A DNA stretch of 64,000 nt from Varroa destructor (GCF_002443255.2 NW_019211456.1:28393341-28457340); one strand, 5' to 3'. Shown: positions 36,656 through 52,000, counted from the stretch's first letter. Notes: generated by a model not told the origin, from the sequence alone. Made by a program: numbers and translations.

Positions 36656-38414
36656 GACTCTGTATATCCGGTGTTTCAATCAAATTTCCTCCTTGGAAAC
36701 TGCTCTTGTTGTTAAAAGCTGACTCTGAAACTTGACAAAATCAATTTGTGAGCGCTCAAAAGGAGATCTCAGTACTCTCCTTGATGTGGAACATTGTATA
36801 TGTCTAACATAAAAAACCTGATAAGCTCGTATCGAGTAATTACGGATTACAAGACTGCGTGTATTAACAATACTGCTCTCTATCCCAACAGCGCTTGAAA
36901 TAGTTTCCTCGTCGTCATCCTTGTCGTCGTTCGCTCTGCACACTCCTGGGATTTATTTCATTGATTTGCAATTCGTACACTGTAGGCATATGTTATCACA
37001 TGAAGCTTCGCTCCATATATGCTATCCCTTCCTATTCGATATGGGAATTAGACATATATGATAGCTCTATTCAGTGCTTGTGTGTTCGCCCGACCACGAG
37101 GAGGTTCTATCTGCTACAAGTAAACGTTTATTAATATCATAAGTATAAGCTTTAACATAGCTCCATGTTTATATTATTATACTTTTAAAAATAAATAAAA
37201 AATATGCTTTTTCAGTCGACAGGCGGTCACACACCACTGAAGTTAATATTGAAATCTATATGCTATCCGGTATATTATTATATATGGGCGCACAGCCCCT
37301 TAAAGTAAACAGCCCGTTAACGGCTTAATTCTGCGAAAGTCCACATGAGCATACGATGAATCCCATCATTTGAGTTTCAAATGAGCCATTGTCCTAAGAG
37401 CAATGCAGTTGGGCTGTATATCGCAAACCTAGATAAAAATGAGAATATTGGTCTAGATCAACATATATTGCATTCACAACCATAATTAGCAGTTTTCAGG
37501 CCACGCTCGAACTGTCGCCGTAGTCGCTGAAGCCTTGTCATTTGGCGGCTTACTGAAGCTGAAACGAATATTGTCAAAAAAGCATGTAGCTCTTGAATAG
37601 CGATCTCAGTTCTTTACCGCAATATATACTTCACAGAATTCTGCAAAACAGACTATCTATGCGAAACTTCAGACGGAATTTTCGCACTTTAATTTGCATC
37701 CATCTTGTCCGGAATGATCTGCGCCCGCAAAATCTGCCACAGATTAAAATAAGACAAATATAAACGCCTATTAGCTCCTATAACAAAGGATAGAATAAAT
37801 GTGATGTATTAGAAACAACACGCTTTCCCATTTTAAAAGAAAAACTTGAATCCAAGCTGAGTGCAACACCAACATTTTGTGGATGGCCACAATAAAATCC
37901 GCACGGCACCCCAAGTCTACCGCTCTATAGCTAACCGACACATGCGGCAAACCTATCAGACGTTCTCGAAAGCTTCCGTACTTCCTATATGTGCTGTAAC
38001 CAAATAGATCCTTTTTTATACATCATTTTATTGTGCCTTTAAGTATACTCACCCGAATTCACTAATTACCCAAAAACGTTTTTCTAAGCTAAGCCTTTTA
38101 TTTAGTTTTTCTGTAGATCTAGTTACACCCAGTAGAGGCTGGCCAAAAAAAAACGTATTTACCTTTATATGCATAATAATAATTATAATAGCATTAGTAT
38201 TAATGTACCGAAGTTTGCCTCCGCAGTACACACACTCACGCACGCGTTACACTTACCACAAGAGTTTACATATTTTGGAGACTTTTACACGTTTCTTAGA
38301 ACATTTTTCGGGAGCTATGCTTTTAGCATCGAACTTGTTTATCAAGGGTAGATCTATGAGCCGGGTCATGCTTTAATACTTTCCGTCTGGTTGACTGTTT
38401 CCGGTGTTCATATT

Positions 38415-38420
38415 TTTATT
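38415..38420 (-). promoter_or_regulatory. Poly(A) signal AATAAA of the Q-rich gene
   Basis: TTTATT on the plus strand is AATAAA on the minus strand, 51 bases past the stop of the Q-rich gene. Another AATAAA lies near 38,030. Either could be used. Confidence 0.4.
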
Positions 38421-38470
38421 TGTTGCTTTGCTTTGTTATTTTTCCTCATGTACTATCTACCATTCCATCT

Positions 38471-40019
38471 CTACTCTTCTTCAGTTTCGGGCCCGTCTTC
38501 CTTTGTGTCCTTTTTGCTAGTGTCGAGATCGTTGTCTTCATCCCCATCAAGCATTATTCTAATTTCCAGGCCATCGTCCTTTTCTTTGCCCTCGTTCGTA
38601 TCTATTGCCTCTTCAAAGTCACTCGCTTTTTTCTCAGCGTCCCGCAACAATTGCCTTGTACCGTCTGGACCGTTGTGCTTCGGGAATGCACAGTCCTCTT
38701 GGCCGTCAGCTTTGCCTTTGGCTGTCGAATCGTCGACAAGTTCCACATTAGTATCGTCCTCGCCGATATCATCGATTGCCTTCATGGTCTCTTGTAGACC
38801 ATCACTGTCCGGCTCGGGCAGGATCGAGGAGGTAGTGTCCTTTTCGACGAGATTGTCTCGTTGAACTTGTGCCACCAACGCCGCCTCCTTCATTCGTACC
38901 AGCCGAAGCTTCTCCACAAGAACTCGCTGTTTGAGGTGTTGCGTCTCGCGCATCGACTCGACAAGACTTTGTACCTAGAGTCGACCAAATAAGATGAGGT
39001 ATTAATGAACAGGCCTATTGTCTGTCTTCACGGTTTTCGTTTCGACGTTAATGTAGCTGTTTTACTTACAGTACCGCAGAGTTTGGTCATCTCCTTGTAG
39101 AACGTTCGTTTTTCAACCAAGTGTTCAGAAACATCCCCGGACTCCAACTCGAAATCTCTGCGACGCTTCGTGGACACGCCATTAACGGCTATGCGGCTAT
39201 TCATTTGTCCAGCTGCAGACAGGTCCGAGGCTGAACCTCTTTGTCGAGTACCGCCTGAAAACTCATCAGCCAAATGGTAAATGGTCTTTCCTAGAACAAA
39301 ATTCCCAGGCGCACCTTAAAACTCGCTTGTTACTCGTTGACCGGCCTTCTATATGCATACAGCTGTACAATAGATTCATAGTAGGCTTTGCTCTATGGCA
39401 GTGCGCGTTGCGTACTGTGCAATCATACTGTTTTTATTACACACCATTCGCGTAGAGCTGCCCCCCTTGAGCGAGTGTATTCCTATGCAGTCTTTGTTGC
39501 TGTGGGTGCTGGTGATTTGAAGGAGTGTGGGTGTCTCGTTGATGAACCTGTTGTTGTTGCTGCTGCTGCTGTGGCAGATGGAAACCATTTAAAGTAACCG
39601 CATTCTGTGAAGACTGCGAACTCTGTGATGACTGCTGTAAGTGCTGAGAAAGATGACTCCCACTAGGCGTCGGAGTGCGTCTAGCCAGAGTAGCTGCGGA
39701 CGGAGGCGTGTGCGATATGGTCATCTTTTGGACGGGTTCAAGACTAACCCCGGGCGGAAGCGGTAAAGGCGACGGACTCTGCTTGACCTGTGGTAGAACA
39801 AAATATTATTCGTCGACTTAGCTATCAGGCTTGTGATAGTGATAACTCAGATGTGATCTTCACCAGATTCAAGTCGAAATGACGCTTTACATATTGGATC
39901 AAATGTTTCTACAACAGAGAAAATATCTAAAAACATGCGTGCATAAATAGCTTTGCGGATCTTCGAATGGCTATTGTATATTTTTTAAGAGTCGTCTGCT
40001 CACATGATCAAGTTGTATC

Positions 40020-40059
<40 letters not shown>

Positions 40060-43000
40060 GCTGAACAGCCTGTAGTAAATGGTCGATCCCGCCAATGGTG
40101 TGGTGTCCATTGATCCGTTCGGCACCGCTAAGTGTAACTCCTGAACTGGAGCCCCCAGAACCTCCAGACAATCTACGCATTTCGTCACCAAGTTCTGCTT
40201 TGACTCGCAGTGCTGCTCGAAGTTCGTCTGGATCTTCAACTGAGTTCGAGCAGTCAGAGAGAGATGCCTCATCAGAAGCAGGAGCATTTGGCAAGGTCCC
40301 TGAGAGTCCGAGCATTCGTGCGAGCGCCCCATTCATTCCCTGCTGTTGCCTGCAGAATGGATGTCATTAATTAAATTATTAGTTGATTAGCTCCTTATGT
40401 CAGTTTCAGATATGTAGAAAGGAGGACAAAAGCGATTCAAATATTCCTTTGATTCGGTAGCAGAATTCAGCAGGTTAATGTGATCATGAAATCATAAAAA
40501 AAATTATGAAGAACTATTACTAGCAGGATTTTATGGTGGTTTCAGCAAGCTTTTCGTTAAACCACTGACAGCTATAAATGGTTGTGGACAAATGTGCCAT
40601 TTATTTATACAGGCGTCAGGCAGTAATCAGATCGATTACTTGTTCTATGAAGAAAACCGGGTGGCAGTACCTCGAACGATTCGTACAAAAAAACGTGTAA
40701 AATGCTTAGCCGCTGGTCAGCGCTTTCTCGAAATAGGACAAAGCCGTCAGGCCAATTTTGAGGTCGATATATGCTAAACTATTTCGAGATGTGCTTTGCA
40801 AACAAATAGCAACACTAAATACGACATAAATAATGTATTCCATTTTTTTATTTTTATTTTCGTTCATTCAATGAATCGGACAAAATTTTGTCAAACAGAC
40901 GGAAATTTTTGTCCGTCGAGATCCTGTAGTGTTGCCATCTAATTATTATGATGCCATTATCTAACAAAATTATTTAGTTTCCATTGTTACAGCTATATAT
41001 AAAAAGATCGTTTAGTTACGGTGCCTGCTGTGTACCTAGAGAACACTGTGACTATCAAAGACCACACAAGAAATTTCGACACAATGTTGTTGCAAACAAA
41101 TCATGTTAGTTCCACATTCGTCTCTGTTCCCGTGAACGGATTTACGTCGAACCTCGATGGCACTACTCCAGTCCAAGAGTTAAAAGTTCAAGTTACATTT
41201 TGGCAGGGTATGGAACCGGGCGATCAGACTAGCTACACATTTCATCTGTGTTTTAGAATAACCAATTATGTAGATGTCTCATCGACGTTTCTAATTAATC
41301 TAATTATAGATAACTTTTAATCACCACTCCACCATCGAGACGTCGACGAGCACAAATGTTGTCTTTTCTACTAAATCGCAGATAGCCAGACGTCCAGATG
41401 AATGTTAGTTTTGTCGAGTTACCCAGGAACATTGGAGCAAAGGGTGAAGGCATAAAGTCTACGTTAAGGAACCATTTCACAGTACCACTTAGGGTGTCTA
41501 AGACATTTTGTTGTAGCTTGCTGTGACACGAACGAGAACTGAAGCAGCTTTCAATTCCTTCTCGTTTCAAGCCCGAAGGAACTCTGGCTGAATCGCCATC
41601 GATCGCGGCCGTTGAATAGCGGGCGAATTTTCTACAGGTAGAAGTGGTTCGTCGACTTTCCGACGATCTTTGTAAAGACAGCAGCGCCAAGCAAAACTCA
41701 GAGGCACGGGGGTTTGGCGTGACGCTTTGAAACACAGACGTTAGAACCGGCCGACACTAAACAGTCATCAGGATCCACAACGAGCTGACTTCTGTTCTGA
41801 CGAACAAACACACAGACAGTGGCAATAGGCAACTCCGATGTTGGCGAAGGTAGTAATGGCGGCGTTCCGAAGTTCCGTTGACTGGTCGCGTCAATTTGAT
41901 CAGCGCTTTGCAGCGATAGCGGTAGCATTCTCGGTTACTCAACGTTTTTTTGTTGGCGTTAGTTGCTGGTTATTGGTTCGTCGCTCGTGCTTCCCCCTCG
42001 TTCATCTGCCACTATCACGGTAGCTCTGGTTAGGTTTAACACTTACGCCGTCTAAAGTCGCTACTGCTGCTGGTAAAGACGAAAGTACGGCCCCGTTTAC
42101 ATCAACTACGAACACCGCCGTCAGTACTACAAGCAGTATGACTAGATTGCCATTCTCCCCCTCGATGCTCGACTTGAACTTTTTTCCTATCTTTTCTTTT
42201 CTTCGCTCGTGATCAGTTCACTATGGTCTTTTTAGTCTTTTTATGAGCGCCATCGCGCGGATATTCACTCTTCTAATCGCATTGATGCTGTCGACAACAA
42301 CGGCGCAGCTATACTATTGCCATCGCTGGGCTTTTTTGTTCGTTTCCCCTCTCAAATTCATCATTAAGTTTTCTTGCTTCCCTCGTTCCCCCCTCCTTAT
42401 TCACTACTTGTATGAGATGCGATCCAGAGAGGTTTGTTCATTAGTAGTATGGTAGTATCAATAATTTCTAAAGATATTAGATATGCATTGCTTGTTCTAG
42501 CATATCCAGAATAGCATCGATAAGCTTGGTAATCAGCAAAGTTGGCATCAAGTTCATATCAGTAACTTCGACACAATGACATCAGGACATTGAGAATGCA
42601 ACTTCAAGACAGACCGGCGAATCACTTAAAAATGATTGAGACCTTATCGACCGGTGTAAATCACAATGGCGTCTTTGTGATAGTACCAGACAACAAATAG
42701 TTCACATGACGTACGTTAACATTGATAACAATGCCTAAAACCAGTTTCAGGCCATCGGGAGCTTGAAAATTCGCGTTTGTAACTCACTCGATGGTTCTCG
42801 GTGACATAATTCATTTTGATGTTGCTTGATATTCCATTCATTGACGTAGGTCATTTCTCGTATACTATATTGGCAAAAAAATAGCGACCCATATTATAAA
42901 AATGTTTTATCTCGGTTTTTTTCTTTGTTTATGGCGCTCTTTGTTATATGGTATTTTGTTGTGATATAGAATTTAATTATGTGGAGGACAAACTTTTATC

Positions 43001-46000
43001 TCCAGTAGATATTTTCGACACTAACGGTGCGGAGAAGCTTGGTTAACAGGGCGATGAGGACTGCTCGAAAGTAGATTGCTAAGTGAACGATGGCATATTG
43101 GACGTGGAGGCTGCATCTGATCCCCATCGGAAATCCGAGACCGACAAGAATTATAGATAGCCTACGACAGACGACTGTCGTCGGGAATCTTGAGTCAATG
43201 GGATTTTGTGAAAATGAAAGGTTCCATTGCTCCATATTGAGTGAAGAACACAAGAAGGAACATCTTCACTTAGTTTACTTCGAAAACCCGCTTGGCACTA
43301 GACAATACGCAGCCACACTCACATTTTTCTGCCTAGATTCGTTACAGGCGACGAACAGTAGCATCTTTACATTTACATGAGGCGTACAAAGAAAACAGTA
43401 CCTCCGCGAGACACGTCTGAAGCCAAGCCAAAAGTGAACTATATACGTATATAAAGATACCACGATTTACGCTTAATGGGACCTGAATGCGTTTCATGCA
43501 CATACTTGAACTTGTATATGGCCCAATACGACGAAGCTATCTAACAGAAAAGACAGTGGGCACTCTATGTCGGCGACAGCCAACGGAAACAGCTGTGAAA
43601 GCCGTCCGGCAAATGTTTGAATCAGGTGCTCTGTTTTCACCAGACCAGACCTCGAACGGACCAATTAGTATTTTTTAAGATACCGTTAAATGAAATTGGT
43701 AACAATACACCTAACTAGGAGAAGGTCGTCAAAAACCGGATGAATTTTTGAATTTCAAACTTGAAAATTCCTGACGAGACGGAAGAAATGAACTAGTCCA
43801 AAGAGAAGAAAGTCATTGAGAATAATAATTCTGCTGTTTTTGTCAGCTTATATTTAAGAATTTACTATATGATTGTGCAATAGAAAATACTACGACCATC
43901 TTGAGGTACAAGACTTTGGTGATCCGTACCCTATATTTTGAAATTCTAATAATAAGTTTTTTTTTTCTTCACATGACATATAGTTCAGTTTACCCCCGAA
44001 ATCAATCAGTAAAGTGGAAAAAAAACCAAGCAAATATGTAAGTGGATTCATTCACTGAGAAATTTACGAATCTGAATTTGGTTGGAAACTAGGTCTGTTG
44101 GCGCGCTTGTACACTGAATAAGGGTTTCCAACGCGTCTTTTCCACTTTTTGCGTATGTTACAATTGAACCCAGCCACTCGTCATCGTTTGTGAGTTCTTC
44201 ATCGAACACTCCTAGCATTGTACGAATAATGTCCGATCCCTATTTTATGTCAATGGGTTAACTCTCGCCAATTAACACAATTAGGTTGCAAAGGCGAATA
44301 AGCCACATATTATATTGTGTTTGTAAACGTCGTCCATTAAACCATCATCATGGCTGCTTGCAGAGGATTGCGGATCTAGCAGTGCCGTCGACTGATTATT
44401 TTTCTACCCTATATTGATTCAGGAAATATCAGCGCCTAACAGATGCGGACGAAGTAAATAAGGATTACTCTTACTACATCAATGTTGCGTCCACTGTCAA
44501 CTGTTTTTTTTTTTCTGTTACTACTGTTATTTTTAAACACATATATGGATGGTATAATTTCATTTAAGATGATAAGGTCGTGGCCCCTACGTTTCACCGC
44601 GGCTCGTTTAAACGACCCTAACAAAGCAGCGATTTCATGGACCGCTTCCTCCTATAACCCATTGGTCATTATTGCAAAATACCCAAATGATCATCTAAAA
44701 ATACATGATACATCAAGTTAATAATAACAGCAATGCAAGCATGTCAAACAAACATATTCCGCAATCCTTCTTTCAGCTGTTTTTGCATCGAGAAAAGAAG
44801 CATCACTATATAAAATGACCCATATTACATCGCAAACGGGAAACGTATTTCAATGTCTGTTAATACACATATCATTAATGTAACATGTTCGTACGGGCTG
44901 TTGCCTGTACGACCGTTTGCCAACTAGGAAGAAAATTAAAAACTCTGAAATGTCCACTAAAACAGAACGATTGACGACATATGCGTCCGCAAAGCATCGC
45001 TCGTTCTAACAATAAACGAAGAATAAAAAATCGAAATGAAAAACAACGTGAAGACACGATACAAGCGCCAAAAAACGATAACGACGAAGACGACATTTAA
45101 ATAGCAGACAACGGCGGTCAGTTGGCGTAAGTTTTGCTTCAGTGTGTGCTCCCACCTTCGCAGTCGCCTCTCTTGCAATCGTTTCCTAGCACTAGCGCGT
45201 TTCTTTCGCCGCCGGTGCTGAGGATCACGTCGTCGTCTTTGTTGTTCACGCTGTTTCTATCCGGTCCTATGCGTTAATTTCTGTGCCGTTACAAATTCGT
45301 TTTCTCTATAGTGATGTCGCTACTGATTTAATGCTGTTACTGATATCGTTATCGTCGATGGCGCTAACGACAAACGTGATACAATTGTACTATTTTCACT
45401 CACATCAGCAATGGCCGCTCCCCTGAATCAAAACGGTAGTTATAGGGGTGGATAAAAAAAATGAACGAATAAAAATTGTCCTCCTCCTGCTGCTGCCACC
45501 GCCGCCGCAGACACCGGTATCACTGCAGCCTCAGCCACTGGCCGCGGCATTGATGATGAGCATCGCCACTATGGTAGCGAACGAAGAAAGATAATGGTTC
45601 TCCGGACTGACCAAGCAGCTACCCCACCCAGCTCTAGATGGTCGAACTGTCTTTTCGCTGTCTATCTGATGTCTGTTCGCTCGTCGATGACTTGAAGTCT
45701 ACGACGAAGTCCTATGGCGGGCGACTGTCCGCCAATGAGCCAATCTTTGCCAGTTTGATCTTCCCGTTTGGTGCCTACGGTGGCGCCAGCAGTGGTGTCG
45801 ACTATGGCTCCGCCGTTTAGGGCGCCATTGTGCTTTTTTCACACGAACATACGCAAATAGACAAAATTCTGTTCTAGCTCATTCTACAATACAATACACA
45901 CTTGGTTGTTGTTATTATATGAAAATGCTTCAGGTATATCTACACGCACGCGCACATGTGTTTGACGTACATCGATACAGGAGCAAGCACACCGATCGGC

Positions 46001-49000
46001 TAAGCAGTTCGCCCTCAAAAGAAAAAGAAGGTCACGGCGCTCTATTCATCATCCGATATCTAACATGTATTCACCATGGATGTACTATTTTTGTGATTAC
46101 TATTATTGTTGTTGTTGTTGTCGCTGTTGCCGTTACGAAAAGCAATACGAACGCAACAACTGTTATGAAGCTGCCACAATATCGATGTATTTAGGTGGCG
46201 TTGTGGCCACCATCGATACGGTGTGGTTTCATAGATATGCAGATAGTATTGCTGCCTTTCTGAGCACCAGTTTTGAAGCCTTGGTTCCGAGAGCGTTTGT
46301 TTGGTGCTCAGTTTGTAAATTAATGGGACACGTGATTTAGTTCAGTCTTTTCAATGCGTGCTTCGTATTTCGATACTCTGTGAATAATCTAAAAATTACC
46401 GAAAAGGTTTGAGCTCCGCATTAGCGAACGCGAGAAAAAAAACTGCCGTTTCTTATCGTGTGTGTTCGATAGTACGTACGAATGTGTGATATGCTTCTGT
46501 ATGATCTTACAGTTCGTGCAGGTTTATCTCATGATAAAGCCGATTGGATATTCCTATCCTTAATACCGATCCGGCGCAAAAAGTTAACGTTTTCGGAGGC
46601 GAAAATCTGTGAGAATAACCTTGTATTATCACGTAAGTAGGGAGTCCGGTTAATAATGTCTACTACACTTAGAAGACCCTTTTCAATAGTTTGCACCTGC
46701 TCACGCATCCGTACGCATTTCGCATAATTTTTTTCTTTTACTCTAGCATCATCAACACCGCCGATATTATGTCCATTATCATCGCAAGCGATGATATATA
46801 TAACGGTAGCTGTTTCATTTCTTCGCTCAATTTTTCCCGCTGTTTCTGTTGCTGTTGCTGCGCAGACACGACGGCATCAAAGCCGATATCCTCGTGCGAC
46901 GACAACAATGTTCTTGATGCGTTTCACTCCCGTTGCTACCTGGCTGACCCTTATTTCGGTTGTTTAGAAGCCAACGGTCATTCACAGAAACCCCAATTGC
47001 GTTGTTGGTGCTGCTGCTGTGAGGGTTTCTCTTCTATACTCCGACGGGCAACACCACCGAACCAGTTAAGTAGTTTTACAGAATAGAAGAGGGAACGAGG
47101 AGTACTTTTCTAAGCGCCGACTAGGTTTGTGCGGGTCTATTTTTACGCCATTGCAACATACATACGCAGTGATGCACAGGCTCGCCGCGATGGTTTCACC
47201 AGCTTATTGGTGCATATAATTTTAGTAGAAAAGGACAAATGGCATTCTCGTTCTCTATAACGCGGTGGAGTCGTCAGAAATTTAGCTCGAAGCGAATGTC
47301 AAGCCTTGCCGTCGGCGGATGCTAGCGTCGGGCAATTCTCATTCCGTCAATGCTATTAGCTCGATACTGTTGAATACTACCCTGATGGGCCTGCGAGTCC
47401 TGGACTGGCTGGTTATGCACTCGTTCATCGTAAAAATAAGATAAAGCCATCAGTAAGAGCCGTGAATTGCGAGCAGTGAGTGGCAGTAGTAGCAGCAGCC
47501 ACAGATGAGGACGGATAAGTGCTTTTAGTGGCGGCGGCAATGGGCGCTTGTATCCAGATCAACACAACAACGACGACGAAGAGGCCGCGAAGAAGAGGAA
47601 GGAGGAGGGTAAGAAGAAACGGGAAGATATCGAATCACTCAAATCATGGAGCAGATGAACGGATTCGTTCCCGTTAACTGGCATGAGCACGTTTGCAGGA
47701 CCAACCCGCTGCCACGGCTTGGCACTCGACCCATCTTTGCGCCAGCCGTTTGCATGGTGGAAAGTAATAACGATGTAATAGAATAGAGGGGACATGCAAA
47801 AACGGTAGAGACTACGGTTTCGCAGAGAGCGAGTGTCATATCTGCGTTGTCGTGTTGCCAACAATAATAGGGGCGGTGGTAGAATCACAAATAGCAGTTG
47901 AGCATCTACGGAGAGCAGATGCACCCTGGAGACAGCAGAATCAGGTACTGCAATTGTGGAGGCAAAAGTTTGTTTCATTCGACCAAGCAGACCGCTGCGA
48001 CGCTAGTATGATAGAAGCACTAATAAGAATATTGTTGTTGATTTTTTTTGCCGATCTCCAACTTACGTTTAGAATGCCGCCATCAGAGAATTAGATCCCT
48101 CAGGCTAATTAACAAATTACTCGGAATGAATATTTAGCTTCTAATAAATCTCTGGTTTTTAGTGAGATAATACCAGTATTATCTCTATTCTAGGGAAACT
48201 ATTCGAAAGTATAGTAAAAAAAACGCAGATGGGAAGTGGGGATGCGCGTTTGTAAATGTCTTGTAGGAGATGACGCTGGTGATAAAATCAGTCTCTAAGA
48301 TTTTCTTGACACTCGAAAACCGATTCTGGATTATTTCGGGTGCGGTTTAAGACTATGCATAAAAATCAAGCCATCCTGAGATAGCGTCTAAGTAGTGGTG
48401 CTCATAGCTTCTAATCAGGCTCGATCGAATCTGTAGCTTCATAGCCAATGGGCTTATGGACTATATAGAATCCTACCATTACTAGCTATTGCATATCAGT
48501 AACCTCTTAAGTCTATAATAGTCTGCAGAATGATGACAGCAATGAGATTGAGCGTATATTTGAAATTCGTTTCCCACGCACATAACCACCCGTTGCATCC
48601 AGAAAGCCAGAGATTTCCGCGGTCGCCGCCGCCGGCGCGGGCGCTGTCACTGTTACGCCACACGTCTAGCAGTCACCAGTGTGGCACCAGCACCCCGTTG
48701 CGGTTACGGGGCTCCCCCTGCGCGGAGCTACCGAACTGCCGAAGACAAAGTAAGACAAGCAGTTTATGTAGATCGTCAATACCAAACAACGTAACGGCCT
48801 CGTAATGAATTCAGTCGCCTGCTACCGGTCACGCTGCTGCACCTTGTGCTATTACTAGGACCGCCACTCGATATACTTTGCTGGCCCCTTTAGCTCTCGT
48901 TGTTCCGCTAGACTCGCTCATCGTTATGTAGATTAAGCGGTAATCAGAATAATAATACATGAACGAAACTCTGCTGCCGCAACGGCAACGTACAAGTAAT

Positions 49001-52000
49001 AGATGAAAATAATGATGCCAACAGCACGGAAATTCAAATGTGACGTTTTGACTGCATTTACTTTCTATGACCGGGCCGGCTGCTGCTGCTATTGCGCTTC
49101 CTAAGTAAGAGATATCATCGTATCTAACAGCTAATTTTTCTTTTTGCTGGTTTACGTACGGTTGACGTCAGTAATGTAAATAACCTATGGCGAACAAGAG
49201 TTCAATATATAAGGAGAAAACAATACTTGTTTTGCAGTAAAATAATGCACATTGTTGAACTGCATTTGTGTGTAGCTTTGTTCTCTGTCAACTCTAAAAT
49301 TATTTTTCAAAAAATTATCGTCTTCGAACTTATACGACTATTAACAGTGTTCGATTAATAATCAACGTCAATTACAATTTAACATGGCAAAGAGTTGCTG
49401 CAGTACGAATGTTTACATATGTCACATTAGTCTTTGGATAAAATTTTTCGATTTTCTGGTTATCGATAAGAAGTACAGATAAATCATGGACGTACGCATA
49501 TCAACCTTCTCGAGAAGCCTATCGAGACAAGGATCGTCATGATCGCTGCTTCAAAGGTTTCTGATGTATATTGAAAACCTCGATCCGGTTAAAGGCGATT
49601 AACTTCAGATTCGACGTAACCCTTGAAAAAGAAGATATTCCCTGGCGTGTAGTTCCAGAACTATCGACGCCATAGGTACTTTGCTTTGATTACGAAAACA
49701 AGCATGCAATTCGCTTGATCCTTTTTCCAGCCGAAAGTATTTCGGTAGGAAACGTAATTGCCTTTCCACTAATGTACATCGTGTCCAATTAGCAAAGTTT
49801 AGGACAAAGTAATCTTCAAACTACGAATGGTACAGAGGACGAAGCCGGTACGTGTTCAATCAATGTGGTTCTAGCAATTGCGAACTGGTACTAAATAAGA
49901 TATAGGTTTGACGGAAGGGCATGTTCCCGCTTCATCGTCTGCATCGAATGACTTTTTCAGCTCTTCAATAAAAGCAACGGCGCGTTCGTTCGCAAGCCGC
50001 TTCAGCAACTTACGGCTTCTCATTAGACGCGTCTGCTTAAGGCGGCCGCGACTCCATCGCTCGTTTCTCGCGTATGCTATCGGTGACCAACTACGGCGGA
50101 GCCAACGGCACAGCCATCAGCGGCAATCACCGATCGTCACGGATCATTTTCGTCGGGAGCACAACAACTGTTGCAGCTGCTATTATAACTGTTATTAAAA
50201 TCAAACATTTTGCTCGATTTTTAGTTGACGCTCAATATTCACTCATACCTGTGGTGACATTCTGGTATAGTTCAATTGAGTTAAACCTCTGCGATGGCTG
50301 GAAGTACATGGTGTAGTGACGAACGAGTCTTATGGACCCGCCCGCATATTTTGGCCTGGAGAACTGTTGATGGACGACGGCGAAGCGTAGCTCGCAATAG
50401 AAATTTTCTTCAATTATATCCCGCCTTATAATCAGGCATAATTAGCTGACTTTCGGACGTTCTCAGATTTAACAGTTAACAGGATGGTATATTCATATTA
50501 AATAAGTGAGCAAATATACTCTAACGGCAGCTTTATCCAGTGCTATACATTAATGAATTTCTGATATAGACAATATCCTAACCGAACCCGAAGTACCTAT
50601 CAACTGCGAATATAAGCAACGGTTCAACAAAACAATTTCATAGTTAGAAGTTCGTGAGAATTCAGGAACTTTTAGCCCACAGTATATAAGTGATTAGCAT
50701 TAAGTTCGAAATGAAAGTGAAAAATTTCATACAATTTTTCTGTACGTGCAACCGAGCTGCATCCAAACAACAAAAAAAAAGTGTTTATCTGCGTTATTTA
50801 ACACATTAACCATCGTCCAACAGTCGTTAACCTGTTAACCAGCAAGAATGGAAGAACGGCTTCTCAAATCAGATGTCATACGTCACCAAAGGGCCGATTT
50901 CTCGACCCGGATACACTGTTCAGTGTGAGGGAATAAGGGCGCTCTAGTGAGGCACCCTCTATTTGCCTTTTCTTCGCTAAACTCTTGCAACTCGTACTTC
51001 TGTTTCTATCCATTTTCTGCCAGATTTGTACATAGTTTTGTCGAGCGATTATTACACGATGTATCGCGCTAATTATTTGCTGGGTCTGTTTAGCAAACTC
51101 GGTACATCGTTAGCTCTGGAAATGCGCTAGGTTAAATCCTGTTCAGCCGCAGGCAGAGGCGGCGACTGCGGCAGCAGCAGGAGAACCAACGAGACGGAAG
51201 ATCGACGAAGGAACACATGCCGCCAGCTCGTCACGACCCGCGTGAATCTGCCCACTGTCCAAAAGTGCCATTTGGAAGTGACCGAACGGAGCAAGGAAGA
51301 GATCGAAAGAGCGTTAACTGAAACACACTAAAGGCTCATAATCTTCGTTGGCAGAGCTGGGGCCGTGGCGCATCCGCATTAACGCACGTTCAAGCGCGAT
51401 CTGCAAGTCACCCAAAACCTGTCTTTCTATGAAGAAGTTTTATGAAACTATCGTGTCGGTTAGATGTAATGTTTATGGTAAGCTGAGCATTCCTGTAGTC
51501 AACCTACACGCTGGAGCCTGCTACATGAACATAGATCCTTTGCCGTAAGTCCCAGGGACAAAAGGATATCGAAAGGGCTCAAAGCTCTTAGCACCCCTAC
51601 TCTTAAACGAGATACTAATCACGATTCGCTATGGAAGTAAGTTATAATAAAAATGAAATTAGTATTGCAGCAGTAGTTTCTGTTTGTTCGAATAGAACCA
51701 ATGATAATGTAGAAAGTATGTTTACCGCTACTCAGCCATTTTCATTTAGTTGTAACTTCGAGCCGTAGTATTAATTCAGCTTAATTAATTAATTGAGTAA
51801 AGTACTCAGCCGTCACCATAGGAAGCATTAATCACCTCAATATGATTAGGTGCTAGTGACTGAAAATAAGTCGGCACAGTAGCACTCGAAACGCAGGTCA
51901 GTTGATTCCAATAATAAAGAAGCTTTTTGAAGTCAAATACTTTGTGTAGAGGGCAATATTTTACAGTACTATACAACGAACGTTCATATTATCGCATTCT

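Larger units (their letters stand above)
33120..38470. other. Spacer between TAK1 and the convergent Q-rich gene
   Basis: The sequence is mostly AT-rich. It must hold the TAK1 3' UTR (the first clear AATAAA I see is near 35,397) and the 3' UTR of the minus-strand gene. (TA)n runs lie near 34980 and at 36623-36653. A minus-strand coding-like segment at 34778-34950 is listed separately. Otherwise I see no gene. Confidence 0.4.

Noticed and set aside
41304..41735. Longest unexplained minus-strand ORF (143 codons)
   Set aside because: It has no ATG (the start is GTG) and no domain I recognise, and its phase does not fit between the Q-rich gene exons. It is kept only as part of the intron islands.
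42243..42455. Plus ORF with a signal-peptide-like start
   Set aside because: After the hydrophobic start the peptide becomes a run of Phe/Ser/Cys without a mature domain, and no donor or partner exon was evident.
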